Below the pieces are notes generated by a model that did no database searches, was not told the origin of the DNA, and saw only the letters and a program-made list of their open reading frames with translations. From contig BFEA01000113.1 of NCBI GenBank assembly GCA_003427395.1, positions 621,214-655,948 on the forward strand: a stretch of 34,735 bases of DNA, written 5' to 3'. How positions within the stretch are numbered: the stretch's first letter is position 1; each line of letters opens with the position of its first letter. A program made the position numbers and the translations under genes. This stretch comes from Chara braunii. Taxonomy: Eukaryota > Streptophyta > Charophyceae > Charales > Characeae. Below are positions 28,817 to 34,735 of the stretch, one piece after another.

Positions 28817-30808
28817 ATGGCAACCAGATCTGGAACAGTAAAACTTGGGTTCACACCTGCGGAACAGGCTGAAATAGACAGCAGGCTGACAGAGAAGAAG
28901 GAAAAAGAAGCAAAGAAAAAACAGAAAGAAGATGAAAGAGAAAATGGAGAAAGAGTTAGAAGAAGAATTGAAGAGTATAGAAGAAGAAGAAGAAGAAGAA
29001 GTAGAACAGGAAGATGAACAGACCTTCCAGCGACGTCGTCATGACATCCCTGAGAGTAGTAGCCGGCTTCCCGTTGAGCCGTTGGATTGGGGGGAACGGT
29101 ACTACTATTCCAGCGAGCCATTGAAAGAGACTGACGCAGAGCGAGATGCATTCGTCGCCAAGTTGGCCACTGTGACAGACACCGTTGAACGTAACCTGCT
29201 GATGGCAGAAAAAAGGGCTGAATTAAATGCCAGATTGTTAGCTTCCGGACGGCAAGAACTAGAGGAAAAGAAAAGACTGCAGGCCGAAGGGGAGAAATTG
29301 TAGAAAGCTCTAGAAGCACAAAAAGAAAATCCCTCTGAAACCGAAGCACAACTTGCTCTCCTCAGGGAGACAGTCCTCAACACCAGGCAAGATATGAAGT
29401 TAATGCATCAGACCCTACAAAGGGTTGAAGCGCATCGAGTTGAATTCGAAAACGTCTGGAATAACTTTGTGGAGAAGTCAGCCAAGGATGTTGACCAACA
29501 TGTGCAAACTTACATCCAGGCTTTGGACGAACATATTAATAAAGTCTTCACCCCGGAAGTCGTGGAGAAGATTGTAAAGGGAGTTGGAGGCGACGGAGGA
29601 GATGGTGATGGCGACGACAATGATGATAAGAAAGGAAAGAGGAAGATTGGGGACCCGAAAGAGAAACTTCCTCAGGAAACCGGGCAGGTTAACAAGATAA
29701 AACTTAAACTGCCCTGGACCTACAATGGAAAGAAAGAAGGGAGTGTGTTGCACTGGGCGGCGGCAATTGAAACCTATGTGTACGGACAGCGTATCCCGTA
29801 CTGGGACAGGGTGTTGATGGCAACTTCGTGCATGGGAGGCGACGCCATGAGCTTCGCCATCTCGCTGCAAAAGGAGGCGGGATGCAGCTCTATGGTAGAG
29901 TATTTGCAGCAAACGCGAATAGAAGATTTCCTTAAGTTAATAAGAGAAAGATTTGAGGACAAAAACTTGGCAAGACGTACAGAAATGTTGATCATCAGCC
30001 TTCCTGACAGGAAATGGAAGAGTACCTCTGCACTAAAGGCAACTATGGATGAACTATTGCAATGCCTTGATCACGGATTGACGCCGGCCCAAATCTTAAA
30101 CAGTTTTGCACGAGCACTCCCGGATCCTCTAAGAGCACAACTCTATCCCCGTACCAAGGAAGAGGGGATGACATATGAGAAGTTCGGCAAGATCGCCATA
30201 AATCATGCCGGCTTCCTCGCTGAAGCAAATTATTGCCATTACTGGAAGGATCTGCAAGCGGGTAAGAGATGGCAAAACCGCACCATCTCAGGGTCTATAC
30301 CTGGGAAAGACAGTCTCCTTCTAACCTTTGAAGAAGGAGGCGCCGAGACCATCTCCTGGGATCAGGTAGACTATGGTCTCGATGAACCCAACAGACCGGT
30401 AGCTCAGGAGGGGAGTTACGCGGCTGTTGCAGCCGCGGGGGAGGGCGTCAAGGAAGAGGGCGTGGCCGAGGAAGAGGTCGCGGCCGTGGTGGACGAGGAT
30501 TCGGCACCCAGAGGGATGGTGGTGAAGGAAGCCACTACGTGGGAGGAAGGGGAAATGGTCCCTCATACGGTGGTCGTGGTTCTTACTCCACCTGGGGTAG
30601 AGGAAGAGGCTCATGGTACAACAAGTGGGATAAACCATACCCACCTCATCCAGGCCTGCCGGAAGGAGAGCCTTGGAAAGAATTGGGAATCACAGAACAA
30701 GTTTGTGCCGAAAGGAAGAAGGCAGATCAATGCCTCAAATGTGGGGACCCCGACCACATTGTCCCCTATTGCCCTGACTACAGGGGGGCAAAAGGGAACA
30801 GCCAGTAG
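28817..30808 (+). pseudogene. Element D gag: coiled-coil, capsid-like region, RGG box and CCHC knuckle
   Basis: A plausible start (28817, M-A-T-R-S-G-T) leads into a highly charged Lys/Glu coiled-coil region where the frame shifts (about 28900-28980). The main frame (28932 on) is cut by TAG at 29301 and then runs from 29304 through a helical region and a retrotransposon gag-type segment (W-A-A-A-I-E-T-Y..). Near 30436 a shift in a G-run moves to the frame that reads an RGG-rich tract and the knuckle C-L-K-C-G-D-P-D-H-I-V-P-Y-C, ending at TAG 30806. The original protein would have been about 650 residues. The RGG-plus-knuckle arrangement matches element B. Confidence 0.85.
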
Positions 30809-30810
30809 AG

Positions 30811-31551
30811 GTGCCAGTTGCCTCTACCGGGGCTTCGAATGTTGAAAAATCAGAAGCCTCCCATTCGAAGGCCACAATGGCAGAAACTGAAGAGGAAGGA
30901 AGTCCCCATCTAGTGCACTGTCCAGAGGTGGCAAACGTATGCACCTCTCTAGGTGGATCCCTCGCTGGCGTGGGTGATGAGTTGGACGCTCGTCGCCAAG
31001 CCTGGACTGAAATGCGAAAAAAGAAAGGATAGCTAATAATTGCAGATCTGGAAATAAATCGAGTTAGAGTAGGAGGTATGATAGACAGCGGGTCTACACG
31101 CAGTTATATTAGTAAAAGAGGTTTGCAAAAACTGCGTCTTGGGCTTAAAGTTAAGAAGTTAGATGAGCCCATTGTAAGTAAGTTGGCGAATAGTAGTGAA
31201 ACTGTTATGGATCGATACGTCGAGGGAATACAAGTATACTTTCGGCTAGAGGCAGAGGGGAAGGTGGAACGCGTTCTCCACTCTTTGACCTTCTTGGTGG
31301 AGGATAACTTGCCCTTTGATGTGTTGCTAGGAATGGATTGGGGTGAGGTTGCACATGCGGATCTAAAGTTGAGGGAACATGAATGTTGGCTTCCAAGTCC
31401 GCAAGGAGATAAGAAGAAAATCCGCCTCTATCATGAATCAGGAAAAGAAAGCAGCCTAGCTCACTGTTGTATGAGTGCCCCAACGTTCGCTCGTCATATA
31501 AAGAAACATAACTTGTACGACCAAGTCTTTGTTGCATATGTGCGCCAGTGA
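30811..31551 (+). pseudogene. Element D aspartic protease
   Basis: The frame of 30811 has a spacer, then TAG at 31030 where element B is open, then M-I-D-S-G-S-T-R-S-Y-I with the D-S-G active site at 31084-31092, and later L-G-M-D-W-G and H-E-C-W-L-P-S-P. It ends V-A-Y-V-R-Q-stop at 31549-31551 where B continues into RT, so a one-base change separates protease and RT. Confidence 0.85.
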
Positions 31552-32570
31552 AGGAAGGAGAAACCAAGGAAGAAGTCAGGTCTCAAGAGATTGAGAGGAT
31601 CCTGAAAGAGTTCGCAGATGTGGCTGAGGCCCCAAGCGGTGTGGTGGAAAGACCAATCCGCCACCACATTGATATCATTCCAGGGAGCGCGCCCCCGAAG
31701 CGGCCTATCTATCGTATGTCGCTCCAGGAATTGGATGAACTGCGAACCCAACTCGATGAGTTGTTGAAAAATGGTTGGATAAGACCTAGCTCCTCACCCT
31801 ATGGTGCGCATGTGCTCTTTGTGCCTAAAAAGGATGGCGGCGTTCGCATGTGTATAGACTATAGGAGATTAAATGACAAAACCATAAAGAATGCTGAACC
31901 ATTACCGCGAATAGACGATTTGTTGGATCGCATGCAGGGAAGCAATGTATTCTCGAAGATTGATCTAAAATCCGGCTACCATCAGATTGAGGTTGAGCCG
32001 GAAGACCAACATAAGACTGCCTTCAGGACAAGGTATGGGCATTATGAGTTCGTAGTTTTGCCCTTTGGTCTCACAAATGCCCCTTCCACTTTCCAAAGAA
32101 CGATGAACGAACTCTTTCGTGAATGGCTCGACAAATTTGTTGTGATTTATTTAGACAATATTTTGATTTTCAGCAGAAATAAAAAGGAACATGTTGAGCA
32201 CCTTCGACTTGTGCTAAATAAATTGCGAGAAGCGAAACTCAAGCTAAACCCAAAGAAGTGTGAATGGGCTAAGCGTCAAGTGTTATACCTAGGACATGTG
32301 ATTGATGGAGATGGGGTCAAACCGGAAGATGCCAAAATCGCAGCTATTAGAGATTGGCCAAACCCCCGCACCCTAACTGAGTTGCGGTCGTTCCTTGGGT
32401 TAGCCAACTACTATCGAAAGTTCGTAAGACACTTTACGATAATAACTGCTTCCCTTCGCCGATTGCTTAAGAAAGAAGTAATTTGGAAGTGGGATTCAGA
32501 CTGCACGATGTCCTTCAAGCGTATGAAAAAGTGTTTGATTAATTATCCGGTTCTTAAAGTGCGGACCCTT
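31548..32570 (+). pseudogene. Element D reverse transcriptase with Y-L-D-N catalytic box
   Basis: A long uninterrupted frame covers the whole [58 protein letters not shown], then Y-L-D-N (32148-32159) and R-S-F-L-G-L-A-N-Y-Y. The catalytic box should be Y-x-D-D; the second Asp is Asn (GAT to AAT), which abolishes polymerase activity. A one-base insertion near 32560 shifts frame before RNase H. Confidence 0.92.
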
Positions 32571-33601
32571 CCTTACCTTTCGTGGTCACGGCCAATGCTA
32601 GTCAATATGGTATAGGTGTTGTACTCCAGCAAGATGATGGGCATGGGTACAGACCTGTAGAGTTTATGTCTTGCCGCTTACCTAACGAGAAGGTGGCCGC
32701 TTCAACGTATGAACGAGAGTTGTATGCTCTGCGCGAGGCTCTCAATCATTGGCGACACTACCTTCTAGGAAGGCATTTTAAAGTATACTCTGACCATGAA
32801 ACACTTCGCTGGCTTAAAACGCAAGCTCGAATGACACCTAAGTTGACAAGGTGGGCTGCAGAGATTGATATGTTTGACTTTGAGCTGAAGCCAGTAAAGG
32901 GTAAGTATAACGTTGTTGCCGATGCACTAAGTCGCAGATCGGACTTTTTCGGTGCTATTGTGACCTATCTAGATGTAGGTGCTGACCTACAAGAAAAGAT
33001 TAGAAATGCGTATCCCTCTGATCCTGTTTATGGAACCATGATTAAGCTAGTACCAGAAAAGCCAGCAGAGTTTCCCGATCATAAAGTAACTCAGGGTCTA
33101 TTGTTTGAACGAATTGATGTACATGATAGGCTGTGTATACCCAATAATGAAGAAATCAAGAGTATAATTTTGGGGGAATGCCATGATACAGAAGGCCAAT
33201 TCGGGTGGAAGAAGACCTATGGGACTTTATTGCGTTCCTACACCTGGCCTCGAATGAAAGCGGACTGTATCGCGTATGTGCAAGGTTGCCAAGTGTGCCA
33301 ACGAAACAAAAGCACCACGCAATCGCCCCTTGGGCTACTTAAGCCCTTGCCTATCCCTACCAGCCCTGGAGACTCTGTCTCTATAGATTTCATGGATACT
33401 AAAGTGAAAAGCATAAATGGGAAAACGCAAGTAATGGTCATAGTGGATAGATTCACTAAGTATGCTGTTTTTGTAGCCTTGCCTTCGGAAGCAAAGACCG
33501 ATTCGGTAATTCGGGAGTTCTTTAACCATTGGGTAAAAGACTTTGGACATCCCTTAACTATTGTGAGTGATAGAGATACCCGATTCACAAGTGAACAATG
33601 A
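32571..33601 (+). pseudogene. Element D RNase H and integrase N-terminal half
   Basis: RNase H shows R-E-L-Y-A-L, Y-S-D-H-E and V-A-D-A-L-S, but the first acidic residue (T-D-A-S in A and B) is Asn (32594-32596). The integrase zinc finger has the first His (E-C-H-D) and the Cys pair (C-Q-V-C-Q), but the second His is Gln (33197-33199). The core keeps S-I-D-F-M-D and V-S-D-R-D-T-R-F. The frame is closed by TGA at 33599-33601, where B and C have Trp. Confidence 0.9.
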
Positions 33602-34474
33602 CATCAACTGATGAATGTATATGGCTCTAAGTTGACAATGTCATCAGGTAGGCATCCTGAGACTAATGGTCAGACTGAACAGATGAATAAGATCTTGCCG
33701 CAAACTTTGCGCATGTACATTCGTCCCGATCAGGTTGACTAGGATGAACATCTGCCTAAAGTTGCTAGTGCCTATAATAACTCTGTACATCTATCTACAT
33801 GTAAGACTCCTATGGAGTTACATCTAGGATGGCGTCCACGCAGACCCATTGATCGGTTGAACCCGGATCAAGTCCATAAGCTTCCTCTAGGAATTAGTGA
33901 ATTTGCAGTCCAACATCAGAAAGACCTTGAGAAGGTAAAAGAAAACATACTCGAAGCCCAGCATCAGATGATTGAACAGGCAAATAAGCATAGACGCCCG
34001 TCTCAATTTGCTGTAGGAGATTTGGTTTGGGTGAAATCTAAAGAGTTTGCTCCTGAAGAAAACATCTCTCAAACGCTTTTACCCGCCTACCGAGGACCTT
34101 GGCAGGTTCTAGACGTAATTGGAGATGTAGATGGTCCTTCATATGTCATTGAGGTTCCTTTACATTTGCGTACCTATCCAGTGTTTCACGCCTCCAAGCT
34201 CTTGCCTTGCGTGACGAATGAGTTGTTTCCAAACCGCAGGTCAGCGATACCTCCAAGTATGGGTGGAAGGTATGACGTGGAAAAGATTATTGCAGAAAGT
34301 ACTTTTCACACTGGCCGTAGAGGCAGACCACAACGACAGTATAAGGTGAGGTTTGCCTACCAGGATCCTAGCGAGGATCGCTGGTTCACCAGGGAAGACT
34401 TGTTAGAGTCTGCACCTCATATTGTGTCTGCATATGAAAAGGAAAGAAAAGGAGTCTATATCATTAATGGGTAA
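33602..34474 (+). pseudogene. Element D integrase C-terminal half and chromodomain-like tail
   Basis: In the same frame as the previous part: the catalytic Glu (N-G-Q-T-E-Q-M-N), then TAG at 33740-33742 (Trp in element B), then an open frame to TAA 34472. It has V-G-D-L-V-W-V-K, P-S-Y-V-I-E-V, P-V-F-H-A-S-K-L-L-P and a complete chromodomain-like tail (Y-D-V-E-K-I-I, Y-K-V-R-F-A-Y, D-R-W-F-T-R-E-D-L-L, I-V-S-A-Y-E). The tail is the best preserved of the four elements. Confidence 0.9.
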
Positions 34475-34500
34475 ATGATTCTCAGAGGACTTCGAAACCA

Positions 34501-34512
34501 GGCCGGCGAGAG
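34501..34512 (+). promoter_or_regulatory. Polypurine tract of element D
   Basis: GGCCGGCGAGAG directly precedes the 3' LTR and matches the element B tract (GGCCGGCGGGAG). Confidence 0.7.
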
Positions 34513-34735
34513 TAAAAGGGCCTTTACCCGATATAGGCCTCAGGTCTTGTAAAAGTAAAGAAGCACGGGCCTTATAAAAGTAAAGCATTGTGAAAAGGTA
34601 TCTCGCCAGAGCTCAGAAACGTGAAAGCAGGTCAAAGGTAAAGTTCTCTATCAACAGGCACATCTAAATCTAAGGCAAAGGGCATTGTCAAAAGACTTAC
34701 CTGTTCACCAGGAGATGTGTATGTCATGTCTGTTC
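34513..34735 (+). repeat. Element D 3' LTR, first 223 bp
   Basis: Matches the 5' LTR from 26532 with four substitutions and lacks the 52 bp duplication. It continues past the window. Confidence 0.93.

Larger units (their letters stand above)
26532..34735 (+). mobile_element. Element D: near-complete Ty3/gypsy chromovirus, 3' LTR cut by window end
   Basis: Order: 5' LTR (26532-27756), PBS (27763-27774), leader, gag, protease, RT, RNase H, integrase with chromodomain-like tail, PPT (34501-34512) and 3' LTR from 34513. In the 223 comparable LTR bases there are four substitutions (excluding a 52 bp duplication next to an N), about 1.8 percent, so it inserted fairly recently. Even so it carries at least four stops, about four frameshifts and damaged RT, RNase H and integrase residues. 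Confidence 0.94.

Noticed and set aside
28561-29349. 262-codon minus-strand frame
   Set aside because: It is antisense to the element D gag coiled-coil region and its Leu/Ser/Phe-rich runs mirror the Lys/Glu codons of gag.

Overview
The window is eukaryotic nuclear DNA. It shows spliced protein-coding exons, LTR retrotransposons primed by initiator-Met tRNA, a U6 snRNA-like copy, (AC)n and poly-T tracts and assembly gaps. The host gene is best matched by plastid-type ABC1 kinases of plants, and the retroelements are Ty3/gypsy chromoviruses, so a streptophyte (plant or charophyte alga) is likely. The exact organism is not proven by the sequence.

Host layer. Two short minus-strand exons (23521-23594, then 9583-9652) join in perfect phase and encode the HPGN...DFGMMG catalytic segment and the conserved stretch after it in an ABC1-family (aarF/UbiB-like) kinase. 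The intron between them is 13,868 bp. The flanking introns run off both ends of the window. Everything else in the window therefore appears to lie inside the introns of one gene.

Retroelement layer, left to right. (1) 1-254 is the 3' end of a family-B LTR inserted into the 5' LTR of element A. (2) Element A (255-6919, +) is a decayed chromovirus with PBS, gag fragment, pol, PPT and a 1,358 bp 3' LTR. (3) A family-B solo LTR (7376-8351) splits a small repeat (S) whose uninterrupted copy lies at 20328-20473. (4) A dispersed repeat R occurs three times (8492-9250 +, 10690-11346 -, 21422-22225 +). (5) A U6 snRNA-like retrocopy lies at 9351-9446 (-). (6) Element B (11347-16982, +) is 5'-truncated, carries an AT-rich insertion inside its reverse transcriptase and has lost the integrase zinc finger. 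(7) A family-A solo LTR on the minus strand (17296-19855) is itself interrupted by an insertion with TGTTACATGC/GCATGTAACA ends (18504-19683, holding the 705 bp gap). (8) Element C (24090-26232, -) is a 3' fragment of a family-B-like element. (9) Element D (26532 to beyond the window, +) is the most complete, with 5' LTR, PBS, gag, protease, RT, RNase H, integrase, chromodomain-like tail, PPT and the start of the 3' LTR.

None of the elements looks autonomous: each has stops, frameshifts and damaged catalytic residues, many of them G-to-A or C-to-T changes as expected from decay of methylated DNA. The structure reads as a nested insertion history within very long introns of a conserved kinase gene.
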